Assembly: GCA_050945515.1 (NCBI GenBank)
Contig: JBMNTB010000006.1
Span: forward strand, 31,034 to 95,033
Reading direction: 5' to 3'
DNA length: 64,000 nucleotides
Source: UBA1046 sp050945515
GTDB lineage: Bacteria; Bacillota; Clostridia; Saccharofermentanales; DTU023
The notes below the pieces were generated by a model. That model did no database searches, had not been told where the DNA came from, and was given only the letters and a program-made list of their open reading frames with translations. This document shows positions 16,675 to 26,000 of the stretch, piece after piece (the stretch's first letter is position 1; each line of letters starts with the position of its first letter). The translations under genes were made by a program, and so were the position numbers.

Positions 16675-18090
16675 CTAAAAACGGTAATAGAGGAAAGGAT
16701 TGTAACTCGAGGCAGCCAGAGCAGCAGTGCATAATACCAGCAATGTTATGTATGCCATAGGCTGTACAATTGCACCTAACGGAGAATTTTGAATTTGTCT
16801 TAGCGGTTGTCGCAGTTGTCTTTTCAGCCAGGGTAAAATAGGTGCAGCACCAATAAACGCAATTACAATAAAGATAATATGCTGCCGCCAAAGAATACCT
16901 CCCTCACCGTCGACAAATCCCGCCAGACCGGGAGCAAATAAACGTCCGATAAACGTGGTAAACTTTGAGGGCTCGGTAAAATAGAAGATGCTCCAGCTGA
17001 ACATAACAGCCAACATGGTCAAAAGATGTCCCAGGGGCTTGGGAATCCACAATTTACCGTTCCGGATAAATGTGCGCTCAAACATCAGTAGAATAAAGAA
17101 ATACAGACCCCAGACCACAAAATTCAGACTGGCACCATGCCATAGGCCGGTGAGGAACCAGACTAAAAATGTATTGCGCACAGGATGATGGCGATTCCCA
17201 CCCAGCGGTATATAGACATAATCGCGGAAGAAAGTACTCAGAGAAATATGCCAGCGTCTCCAGAATTCTGTAATGGTCGAAGCAATGTAGGGGTAGCGGA
17301 AATTTTCCAGGAAGTGGAAACCGAACATATGCCCGAGACCAATAGCCATATCGGAATAGCCGGAAAAATCGTAGTAAATCTGGATTGTGTACGCCAATAA
17401 GCCCAGAATAGCCGTAGCCGTACTGACCTGACCGAAATGATCAGACTCAAAACAGACTTCAACGATCTCACTGGCATAATTGGCGATCAGAACTTTCTTG
17501 GCCAATCCGCCCAGAAAACGACTGATACCGGATACAACCCCGTCAAGAGTCATGTACCGTCTAGACAATTGTCTTGCTACATCAGAATAGCGGACAATCG
17601 GGCCGGCGATCAGTTGTGGAAACAGCGTGACATAAAGCAAGAAACGTCGATATGATTTCTGCACCGGGATTTCACCACGGTAATAATCGATGACATAAGT
17701 TAGAGCCTGAAAAGTGTAAAAGGAGATTCCAATCGGTAAGGAAATCTGAGGTACCTTGAAATTGATCAAGGGCAAATAGTTCAGCAGTTCAACGAAAAAC
17801 CCGGCATATTTAAAGAAAGCTAAGCCGGCCAGGGCTATCACCACAGCAATCATCAGCCAAAACTTGCGCTGTTTTCTTGATCGAGTTTGACTCATCATGA
17901 TACTGGAATACCAGATCACGAAGGTTGTAATTATTAACAGCAGAACATAAACGGGCTCACCCCAAGCATAAAAAACCAAAGAAAAAGCCAGCAATATATT
18001 GTTCTGAGTGCGAACACGTCTGGAGAACCAAACCAGCACTAGACAAAGCGGCAGGAAAATATAGAGAAAGAAGAGCGATGAAAATACCAT
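16675..18090 (-). CDS. MBOAT-family O-acyltransferase (AlgI-like)
   Basis: 471 residues with about ten transmembrane segments. It begins MVFSSLFFLYIFLPL, typical of AlgI/PatA-like MBOAT proteins. It contains LPIGISFYTFQALTY, YYDFSGYSDMAIGLG, FWRRWHISLSTFFRDYVY and the active-site region TGLWHGASLNFVVWG, with the conserved His near residue 318. It should pass acyl groups across the membrane to a surface polymer together with the DHHW protein encoded downstream. ATG start with GGAGAA 7 bases before; a good promoter lies upstream. Confidence 0.93.
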   Translation of the reverse strand: MVFSSLFFLYIFLPLCLVLVWFSRRVRTQNNILLAFSLVFYAWGEPVYVLLLIITTFVIWYSSIMMSQTRSRKQRKFWLMIAVVIALAGLAFFKYAGFFVELLNYLPLINFKVPQISLPIGISFYTFQALTYVIDYYRGEIPVQKSYRRFLLYVTLFPQLIAGPIVRYSDVARQLSRRYMTLDGVVSGISRFLGGLAKKVLIANYASEIVEVCFESDHFGQVSTATAILGLLAYTIQIYYDFSGYSDMAIGLGHMFGFHFLENFRYPYIASTITEFWRRWHISLSTFFRDYVYIPLGGNRHHPVRNTFLVWFLTGLWHGASLNFVVWGLYFFILLMFERTFIRNGKLWIPKPLGHLLTMLAVMFSWSIFYFTEPSKFTTFIGRLFAPGLAGFVDGEGGILWRQHIIFIVIAFIGAAPILPWLKRQLRQPLRQIQNSPLGAIVQPMAYITLLVLCTAALAASSYNPFLYYRF

Positions 18091-18109
18091 TTATGTTTCT
18101 CCCGTATCC

Positions 18110-18137
18110 ATTTTATTCAACAAATCCCAACTGTCAA
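18110..18137 (-). promoter_or_regulatory. Promoter of the MBOAT-DHHW operon
   Basis: On the minus strand TTGACA (18132-18137), a 16-base spacer and TAAAAT (18110-18115), ending 20 bases before the MBOAT start. Confidence 0.7.
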
Positions 18138-18257
18138 TTACTTTAGAATACTGTTATATTACAATTTCAAAAGAGGTTACCAAATGTTGCTGATCAGCAG
18201 TCTTAAGGCAATCTCTCGGCACAAGTAATCTCATGAAATTAATTTTGACTAATTATC

Positions 18258-18282
18258 TAATATCCTATATTTTGCGATATTA
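18258..18282 (-). terminator. Possible weak terminator at the trmD stop
   Basis: Inverted repeat TAATATC / GATATTA (18258-18264, 18276-18282) overlapping the trmD stop codon. It is A/T-rich and has no clear T-tract, so function is uncertain. Confidence 0.25.
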
Positions 18283-19056
18283 GACCAAAGGCTCATTCGT
18301 TTCATTTGCGCGAAAGTCCAGTACTTCTTCCCATTCAGCAGCCGAAAGCGGATATTGTTCCAGCAGGTCAGGCCTTCGTTCCAAAGTAGCATTCAATGCT
18401 GCCAATCTGCGCCAACGTTTGATGTCAGCTTCGTGACCGGAAAGTAGCACTGCAGGAACATGATGGCCGCGCCAATCGGCAGGCCTGGTATAGTGTGGTT
18501 CCTCCAATATCCCCTGGGCATGGGACTCATGTTGCTTAGCGGTATCAGATAATACTCCCGGTATCAGTCTACTTATGGCATCAATAACAATTAATGCCCC
18601 CAGCTCACCGCCGGTCAGAACAAAATCACCGAGAGAAACTTCCTCGGCGCCTGTTTTTTCAATGACCCTCTCGTCAACACCTTCATAATGACCGCAGATA
18701 AGAATTATCTGCTCCATTTCTAGCAGTTCAATAGCATATTGATGATTAAAAATTCGGCCGCGGGGAGACAATAATAAAGTTTTTGTTCCGCTTTTTACTT
18801 GGGATTTACAGGCAGAATCGGGTTCCAGATTATTGGCGCAACACCAAGCTCGCCAGATTGGCTCCGCCATCATCAACATCCCATTGCCACCACCGTATAG
18901 ATTGTCATCTACCTTGCCATATTCATTGACGGCAAAATCACGGATCTGAATTAAATCTATCTCCAGTAACTTCTTGTCAACAGCGCGTCCTAGAATCGAA
19001 GACTCCAGATATGGCAAGATCGCTTCGGGAAATAATGTTAAGACTTGGAATTTCAT
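18280..19056 (-). CDS. trmD: tRNA (guanine-N1)-methyltransferase TrmD
   Basis: 258 residues. It methylates N1 of G37 next to the anticodon, using SAM bound in a trefoil knot, and prevents +1 frameshifting. The knot motifs LICGHYEGVDERV and SLGDFVLTGGELGAL are present, as are the N-terminal MKFQVLTLFPE and YGGGNGMLM. It is the last gene of the rpsP-khpA-rimM-trmD series; its ATG overlaps the rimM stop by 4 bases. Confidence 0.97.
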   Translation of the reverse strand: MKFQVLTLFPEAILPYLESSILGRAVDKKLLEIDLIQIRDFAVNEYGKVDDNLYGGGNGMLMMAEPIWRAWCCANNLEPDSACKSQVKSGTKTLLLSPRGRIFNHQYAIELLEMEQIILICGHYEGVDERVIEKTGAEEVSLGDFVLTGGELGALIVIDAISRLIPGVLSDTAKQHESHAQGILEEPHYTRPADWRGHHVPAVLLSGHEADIKRWRRLAALNATLERRPDLLEQYPLSAAEWEEVLDFRANETNEPLV

Positions 19057-19601
19057 CTCTCAGACTCACGATATATCTCATACAATCCCGCGGGTAATTC
19101 AACATCGATTCTTTCACTATACGGATCAATCGAAATCAAAATTGACTTCAGAGCCGGGAAAAGCAAATCCTTTTTCTGTTTATCCTCAACAATATATACA
19201 TCATGATGCGGTTGCTGCAGAATGTCCTTAACAGTACCTAAATAGCCTCTAGTAATGTCATATACACTGCATCCAATCAAATCAGCAATGTACCAGCTAT
19301 CCTTGTCCAGCGCAAGCGCTTCGCTCCGGGCAACACACAGCTCACTGTTGATTAATTCCTGAGCTTTATCTTTAGAATCAATGCCGTTTAATCTTAACAA
19401 GACCTGTCGGCGAAGAAATTTAGCTTCTGTAACTTCATATTCACAGAAACTATCAGATATTCCCTTGAGCAAAACTCTTGTCAATTTGAGGAATCGGTCA
19501 GGCTCATCAGTTAGCGGCCTGACCTTTAGTCTCCCTTCAATGCCATGGGTCCCAACTATGATACCAATAACAAAATGGCTACTGATCAATTTAGGCCTCA
19601 A
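19053..19601 (-). CDS. rimM: 16S rRNA processing / ribosome maturation protein RimM
   Basis: 182 residues, usual length. N-terminal RimM barrel (FVIGIIVGTHGIEGRLKVRPLTD) and a C-terminal PRC-barrel-like domain (SWYIADLIGCSVYD...GLYEIYRE). It helps mature the head of the 30S subunit and interacts with S19. A TTG start overlaps the khpA stop (TTGA). No strong Shine-Dalgarno is visible, so translation is probably coupled to khpA. Confidence 0.95.
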   Translation of the reverse strand: MRPKLISSHFVIGIIVGTHGIEGRLKVRPLTDEPDRFLKLTRVLLKGISDSFCEYEVTEAKFLRRQVLLRLNGIDSKDKAQELINSELCVARSEALALDKDSWYIADLIGCSVYDITRGYLGTVKDILQQPHHDVYIVEDKQKKDLLFPALKSILISIDPYSERIDVELPAGLYEIYRESER

Positions 19602-19828
19602 TCAATAATTTCTACCATAACACGACGACCTTCCAACGCCGCCCTAGCCTTCATGATCGTTCTAATCGCATTAGCGCGCTTACCGCCTTTGCCTATCACC
19701 CGTCCCATATCTTCCGGAGCAACATGAATTTCCAGAACCAGCTGACGATTTTTCTCATTACTAATAATAGAAATTTCCTCAGGGTAATGAACCAGTGGTG
19801 TTATTAATGTGCGCAAGAAATCTTTCAT
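19598..19828 (-). CDS. khpA: KH-domain RNA-binding protein KhpA
   Basis: 76 residues, from the ATG one base after the rpsP stop; a longer open frame upstream only runs through rpsP out of frame. A single KH domain with the RNA-contact GxxG loop in VIGKGGKRANAIRTIM (about 44-59). KhpA homologues in Gram-positive bacteria act as RNA chaperones together with KhpB and influence cell size and division. The position between rpsP and rimM is the conserved one. Confidence 0.95.
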   Translation of the reverse strand: MKDFLRTLITPLVHYPEEISIISNEKNRQLVLEIHVAPEDMGRVIGKGGKRANAIRTIMKARAALEGRRVMVEIID

Positions 19829-19829
19829 C

Positions 19830-20252
19830 TTACTCAGCCTCGACATCAACTGCGGCTTCATCCGTACCGGAATCTTGCTCCGCGGCAGTTGCAGCGTCAT
19901 TTGTATCAGCTTCATCAGCAGGCTTATCTTCGGGTTCAACCGCTGCTTGTTCTGCAGGTTCAATCGGAGCTTCAGAAGGTGCCTTTTTGCTGTTTGGGGT
20001 AGCCTTGCCGGGCAGAACTCCTGCATTAACTAAGATACTTCTTACGGTATCAGTCGGCTGAGCTCCTTTAGCCAACCAGTCTCTTGCAGCCTCCTCATCA
20101 ATTTTGAGCTGCTTAGGATTGGACTGCGGATTATAAAATCCGATCTCCTGAATGAACCTTCCATCGCGAGGTGAACGAGAATCTGCCACCACGATCCGAT
20201 AGCTGGGTTGTTTTTTAGCGCCAGTGCGCTTTAAACGAATTTTTACTGCCAT
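19830..20252 (-). CDS. rpsP: 30S ribosomal protein S16 with acidic C-terminal extension
   Basis: 140 residues from MAVKIRLKRTG; an in-frame ATG 12 bases upstream is less likely because S16 proteins begin at MxVKIRL. Residues 1-85 are a normal S16 (KKQPSYRIVVADSRSPRDGR, IGFYNP, GAQPTDTV). Residues from about 86 on form an extra tail of about 55 residues, almost all A, E, D, P, T and S, predicted to be disordered and strongly acidic. S16 usually has 75-95 residues. It is first in the rpsP-khpA-rimM-trmD run, 46 bases after ffh. Confidence 0.96.
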   Translation of the reverse strand: MAVKIRLKRTGAKKQPSYRIVVADSRSPRDGRFIQEIGFYNPQSNPKQLKIDEEAARDWLAKGAQPTDTVRSILVNAGVLPGKATPNSKKAPSEAPIEPAEQAAVEPEDKPADEADTNDAATAAEQDSGTDEAAVDVEAE

Positions 20253-20298
20253 TTTTTCCTCCAACGAAGATTATTATTTATCTAGCAACAGTGTCTGC

Positions 20299-21642
20299 CT
20301 AAAAACTAAGGCCGAATCTACTGAGCATACCTTTTTTTCCGCCTTTTGACATACCTGAAAATTGCTTCATCAGTTTTTGCGTCTGCTCATACTGTTTGAT
20401 CAGACGATTTACATCTTGGATCGATGTTCCTGATCCACTGGCTATGCGTTTTCTTCTGCTGGCATTGAGGATCTTAGGATTGTTGCGCTCACGCATTGTC
20501 ATAGAACGAATGATTGCGGCAAGGCGATCAAATTCCTTCTCATCTACTTCCGCTCCTTTAAGTTTTCCCGCTCCGCCGGGGAGCATCGCCATCATGTCCT
20601 GCATCGAGCCCAGATTTTTCACCTGTTCAAACTGTTCCAGCATGTCCTGCAATGTAAATTGATTTTTCTGTAAGCGCTCCAGAGTTTTTTGTGCTTTAGC
20701 CTCATCTATCTGGCGAGCAGCCTTTTCCACCAGGGTTACTACGTCACCCATACCCAGTATCCGCGAAGCCATTCGTTCCGGATGAAAAACCTCCATCTGG
20801 TCGATTTTTTCACCCATACCGACCAACTTAATCGGTTTTCCGGTCATGCGTCTGATTGAAAGCGCCGCTCCCCCTCGCGCATCACCGTCTAGCTTGGTCA
20901 TGATAAAGCCGTCCAGACCAATATATTTATCAAACTCTAATGCAACGTTGACAGCTTCTTGGCCAATCATGGCATCAACTATCAATAATTTTTCATCAGG
21001 GTTTATTGCTAAGGCAATAGCTTTTAGTTCATCCATCATCTCCTGATCAATTGTTGTGCGACCGGCAGTATCAACAATCAAAGTATCACAGAGCAAATAC
21101 TTTCCTCTATCCAGTGCTTCAGTTGCAATCAAGTCAGCTCTCTTTTCAGTTTTGTTTATATAACATGGAACATCAATACTTTCCGCCAGAATCTGCAACT
21201 GATCCGCTGCTGCAGGACGGTGTACATCAACAGAAGTAAGTATTGGCTTCTTACCTTGTTCTTTAAGCAAATAAGCAAGTTTAGCCGCAGTTGTAGTTTT
21301 ACCTGCACCCTGTAAGCCATAGAGCATATATACAGTGAATCCTCTGGGATTTACAGCTAGTTTGCTCTCTGAGCCACCCAGTATTTCAGTTAAAGCATCA
21401 TTAACAATTTTGACTATTTGCTGACCGGGAGTGATGCTTTTGATTATTTCCTTTCCCTCAGCTTGCTCTGAAATCTCTTTAGTTAAATCTTTTACAACCT
21501 GATAATGGACATCAGCTTCTAACAAAGCTAATCTGATTTCACGCATCATATCTTTCAAGTCGCGTTCGGTAATTCTACCCTTGCCGCGTATACGATCAGT
21601 TATCGCTTGTAGCTTTTCAGATAATCCAGAAAAAACAGCCAT
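20299..21642 (-). CDS. ffh: Signal recognition particle protein Ffh
   Basis: 447 residues. N domain, then a G domain with GLQGAGKTTTAAKLA (about 107), DTAGRT and TKLDGDARGGAAL, then a methionine-rich M domain with the RNA-binding helix region (RKRIASGSGTSIQDVNRLIKQYEQ). The tail is FSGMSKGGKKG followed by LSRFGLSF. It binds signal sequences and the SRP RNA and docks on FtsY, encoded two genes upstream. Regulator YlxM lies between them. Confidence 0.98.
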   Translation of the reverse strand: MAVFSGLSEKLQAITDRIRGKGRITERDLKDMMREIRLALLEADVHYQVVKDLTKEISEQAEGKEIIKSITPGQQIVKIVNDALTEILGGSESKLAVNPRGFTVYMLYGLQGAGKTTTAAKLAYLLKEQGKKPILTSVDVHRPAAADQLQILAESIDVPCYINKTEKRADLIATEALDRGKYLLCDTLIVDTAGRTTIDQEMMDELKAIALAINPDEKLLIVDAMIGQEAVNVALEFDKYIGLDGFIMTKLDGDARGGAALSIRRMTGKPIKLVGMGEKIDQMEVFHPERMASRILGMGDVVTLVEKAARQIDEAKAQKTLERLQKNQFTLQDMLEQFEQVKNLGSMQDMMAMLPGGAGKLKGAEVDEKEFDRLAAIIRSMTMRERNNPKILNASRRKRIASGSGTSIQDVNRLIKQYEQTQKLMKQFSGMSKGGKKGMLSRFGLSF

Positions 21643-21651
21643 TGATTCCCT

Positions 21652-22020
21652 CTATTTCTGTTCTAAAACATGTAATTGCTCTAAATTTTGCCAGTCTTTC
21701 AGCACTAATTCGACATCATCCCAGTCTCTGTTTTTAATCGCAGCCATTAAATTCAGGTGCAAACTTTTAGTGCTGGTGAAAAATTCAACCAGGTTTAGTG
21801 TCCGCTCAAATTCCCGCAGTTTATCAGCAGCACGATGTACAGTAGAGTTAACGGCCTGACGGGAAATTCCCTTCAGGGCGCTGATTTCGGCTAAAGAGAG
21901 ATCCTCATAATAAAAGAGTCTCATGATATCTCTCTGCCTTGCATTGAGCAGGTCGCCATAAAAATCAAGCAAGGTACACAGCTGCAAATGTTCTGTTTCC
22001 GGGTCATAATTTTGGCACAT
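21652..22020 (-). CDS. ylxM: YlxM/p13-family SRP-associated helix-turn-helix protein
   Basis: 122 residues. A sigma-70 region 4-like helix-turn-helix is clear (LNARQRDIMRLFYYEDLSLAEIS, then GISRQAVNSTVHRAADKL). Placement directly before ffh is the hallmark of YlxM, which in streptococci binds the SRP and tunes its GTPase activity. It is 9 bases from ffh and about 85 bases from ftsY on the same strand. Confidence 0.9.
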   Translation of the reverse strand: MCQNYDPETEHLQLCTLLDFYGDLLNARQRDIMRLFYYEDLSLAEISALKGISRQAVNSTVHRAADKLREFERTLNLVEFFTSTKSLHLNLMAAIKNRDWDDVELVLKDWQNLEQLHVLEQK

Positions 22021-22104
22021 ATGGAAATCATAACGGGAAAGACTATGGCTGTCAAGCTAAAATGTTGACACCGACACCGCCGTCAGTAGTGCGGATTCAT
22101 CAGG

Positions 22105-23022
22105 CTATTCCTCCGGCAGCAATGACTCTACAAACAATTTCGCATCAAAATTAGCCAGGTCATCAATGCCTTCACCTAAACCGGCATAAAGCAAGGGTAG
22201 CGACATCTCATCAGCAACTGCAAGAGCGACGCCGCCCTTTGCACTGCCGTCAAGCTTAGTAATAATCAAGCCATCCAGTGAGACAGACTCATTAAAGGCT
22301 CGAGCTTGAACAACAGCGTTTTGGCCGGTTGTAGCATCCAGAACCAGTAGATTTTGAATGATAGCAGATACCTCTTGACCCTCACGGGCTGCTACTCTAT
22401 GCATCTTTTCCATTTCGCTCATCAGATTCGGTTTATTGTGCAGACGGCCGGCGGTATCGATGATCAGTAATTTGACATCTCTGGCTTTAGCAGATTGCAT
22501 TGCATCATAAACGACAGAAGCAGGATCCGTTCCCAAGGTATTGGATATGACAGGAACATTGGCTCTTTCTCCCCAAATTTTTAACTGATCTATGGCAGCG
22601 GCACGAAAAGTATCTGCTGCAGCCAACATGGTCTTAATGCCTTGCTTCTGAAATTGATAAGCAATTTTCCCGGCAGTTGTTGTCTTACCGGTTCCGTTAA
22701 CACCGACCATAAAAACAACATTGAGCGAACTGAAATCGGGAGTGAAAGCTTTCGTCTGCAAAATATTCAGCATATCCTGTCTCAGTGTTGACAGAACATG
22801 TTCCCTATCTACTTTGCCATCAGTTCTTATTTTGTCCCGGATAGATTCAACTAATTTGGTTGAGACCTCTATGCCACAATCGGCCTGGATCAAAATCATC
22901 TCTAACTCATCCAAAAAGTCCTCGTCAAAAATGCCAAAGCTTGCAGCCACACGATTGAAGCTCTCCGTAACGAATTGTCTCGTTTTAGATAAGCCGTCTT
23001 TAAATTTATTTAATAAGCTCAT
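22105..23022 (-). CDS. ftsY: SRP receptor FtsY
   Basis: 305 residues. A short N domain without the long acidic A domain of enterobacteria, then the SRP GTPase domain with GVNGTGKTTTAGKIA, DTAGRLHNK, TKLDGSAKGG and the C-terminal GLGEGIDDLANFD. It receives ribosome-SRP complexes at the membrane. It follows smc by 22 bases in the conserved rnc-smc-ftsY order. Confidence 0.97.
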   Translation of the reverse strand: MSLLNKFKDGLSKTRQFVTESFNRVAASFGIFDEDFLDELEMILIQADCGIEVSTKLVESIRDKIRTDGKVDREHVLSTLRQDMLNILQTKAFTPDFSSLNVVFMVGVNGTGKTTTAGKIAYQFQKQGIKTMLAAADTFRAAAIDQLKIWGERANVPVISNTLGTDPASVVYDAMQSAKARDVKLLIIDTAGRLHNKPNLMSEMEKMHRVAAREGQEVSAIIQNLLVLDATTGQNAVVQARAFNESVSLDGLIITKLDGSAKGGVALAVADEMSLPLLYAGLGEGIDDLANFDAKLFVESLLPEE

Positions 23023-23044
23023 TTTCTCTCCTGATATTTATTGT

Positions 23045-26000
23045 CTAATCCTCAGGATAGTCTGACAGTTTCATAGAGTAAATACTGGAGACTCCCCTTT
23101 CCTGCATAGTTACACCATAAAGTCGTTCCGCTGCCTCCATAGTTCCCTTGCGGTGTGTGACCAGAATAAATTGAGTATTGTCGGCATAGCGCTTGATATA
23201 ATCAGTAAATCTTAGAACATTGGCATCGTCAAGCGTCGATTCAACCTCGTCAAAAACGCAGAACGGCGCCGGCTTCATTCTGAGGATGGCAAACAGTAAG
23301 GCAATAGCTGTCAGGCTCCTCTCGCCACCTGAGAGTAAACTCAGATTCTGCAAACGCTTGCCTGGTGGTTGTGCCTTAATAATAATATCAGTACTGAGAA
23401 TTTCATTTGTATCCTGTAAAGATAATTCGGCATAACCTCCTCCAAATAATTCCCTAAACACTGAATCAAAATTAATACTGATCTCAGTGAAATAGTGCCG
23501 GAACTGATCAGACATTGCCAAATCAAGATCTTTAATCAAATCTGTCAGCTCTCTCCTGGACAGCTCAATATCATTGCGTTGCTTTGTCATAAAATCATAT
23601 CGGTCCATTAGGCTTTCATACTCGCGGATAGCATCCACATTGACGGTGCCCAATTCCCTGATTTTTAAACGCAACTGGTTAAATTCCTTTTGAGATTTAT
23701 TGTAACTGACAATATCTTGCTTCCAATCCTGTGCGGTAGCTTCAGTAAGCTCATATTCCTCCCAGAGGCGATTACGTAATACATCATTGCTCTGATCTAT
23801 TCTTACTAGCGCCTCTTCAAGCCTAACTAATTCGCCTTTGATTGAGGATAGACTCTCACTTTGAGCTTCTATACTATGGAATAGTCTCAGTCGCTTATCT
23901 TCTAAAAGGGCCTTTTCTTTATTCTGTTCATCAATTTCCGCTATCGAGCTGGAAATACCGTCTCGTACCTGATCTACTTCAGATGATAATTGTTCAAGGC
24001 CTAACATATTGTCTGAATACTGTTGTTCGGCTGTAACTACAAGTTGCTCCAGTTGAGAACGCCTCAATTCATCAGACACTGCTTGTTCATTAAGATGCTT
24101 AATAAAGTCAATAATACCAGCCAAAGACTGCTCAATTGATCCCAGGGCTATCTTTAGATCAGTTTGCTGTTCACGCAATCTATCACGTTCCGCCCTGGCA
24201 GCTTCCCTTTTCGAACTTTCCTGCTCGATTTTTACTGTCAGTGTAGCTAGAGTTTCTCGTTCGTTGTTTAGTTCCTCTTGGGCTGCTATGTTCTGCTCTT
24301 GCAGTTTGGTTTTCACAGCTGATAATTCTGTTAAGGTAGTCTCTAAATGCTCTGATTCATATTTTAGTTTATTTTCGGTTTCTAAAAAGCCATCCAGTTT
24401 TAAACGTTGACTGCTTAATTTCTCTGAAAGTTGCTGTATCTCAGCCATAATCTCATCATTTTGGGCTGTGGTCACAAGCAGTTCAGCACGAGCCTCATCC
24501 AGTTTGTGACTCAACTCCGGTCGGATATTATACAAATGATCAATTCTACGGCCGAGTTCTGCGATTCTACTGCTTCTGCCAACAATACCCGATGCGGAAC
24601 GCTTAATAGAACCGCCGCTTATTGAACCGCCGGGGTGAATAACATCACCATCCAGTGTTACAATTCTACAGCCATATTGTATAGCACTGGCCATTGTCCG
24701 GGCATGATCTAAGGTATCGCAAACCAGTATGCGTCCAAGCTGATATTCCACAACATTTTTAATTGATTCCGGAAAACTGACTAGATCCGAGGCGAGACCC
24801 AGATAACCGGGATTATTTTGTGCACCAGCAATCAGATCCGAGCTGAGCTTTCTAGGTGTTATAGTTTCAAGTGGTAAAAAAGTGGCACGTCCATTATCAG
24901 TCTCTCGCAGCCATTCAATAAGAATTTGAGCACTTTTTGCAGTATTTGTAACAAGATAATTGGCACTGGCAGCGAGTGCCACCTCTATGGCCGTTTCAAA
25001 TTCTGGAGACATGTCAATCAGTGCACCAAGAGGCCCTATCATATCCGGCGCAAAGTCAGCGTCAGACTGCACTTTCTGCATAATTTTCTTGACAGGGGCT
25101 TGATATCCCTCTAAATTCTCTTCCAACTTAGTTAATGTCGACTGCTGGTATTGATAGTCTCTAATCTGCTGGAGAATATTATCATGCTCTGCCGCCAAAT
25201 TATTAATTTCTAAATTTTTCTTGTTAAGGAATTGATCAGTTTCACTGCGTTGTGCAGACAAAAGGGAAATATTTTGTTCTAAAGCAGTCAAAGCCGTTTG
25301 GGCTTCTATTTTAGCCCTGTTTAGATCAGCTTGCTCTGATTCAAATGAAATTATCTGCTGCTTCAGACTGTTCTGTTGTCTGTCCAGCAACTCAATTTCG
25401 CTCTGAAGTCTGATCTGGTCTGTTTCAATAGCAAAAATCTTTTCCCGCGTGGAAGATAACTCCTGTCTGCGGTGATCCTGCGCTTGAGCCTGTTCGTCCA
25501 TTTGTGCCAACAGCGCTTGAAACTGTTCCTCGACCCCTGATAGTTGTTTTCCAAATGCTTCTTTCTGACGTTCTAAAACATTTTGTTTATGTTCTCTCGT
25601 CTCTTGCTCAGCCACTAGTAGCTCTTGTTGTCTTGACAGTCTTTCCAGTTCAGAAAGAGCTTCCGTTTTCTCCCGGGTCAAATGTTTATTTTGCTCATTG
25701 AGCAAGCCAATTTTATTGGTCTTAAGAGATAATTCATCAAGCGCTTGCGCATATTCCTGACGCAGATTATCAGCACACTGCTCAAGCTCACGGATGCTGT
25801 GACCGGTCGATTCATAATCTTGTCTAACACGGGCAACTTCCGTCTCAGCAGCTGCAAGATCTTCCGACAGACGGTTCCTGGCTTCAGACTGTCTGCTGGC
25901 CTCATGCTTCCTAACGTCTAATTGATGTAGTATCAAGGCGATATCTAACTTTTTTGCACTGGTGGATAATTCCAGAAAAACTCGGGCCTTTTCTGCTTGA

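Noticed and set aside
19829..20026. Long N-terminal extension of the KhpA frame
   Set aside because: It is only rpsP read in another frame. The real start follows the rpsP stop by one base and gives the normal 76-residue KH protein.
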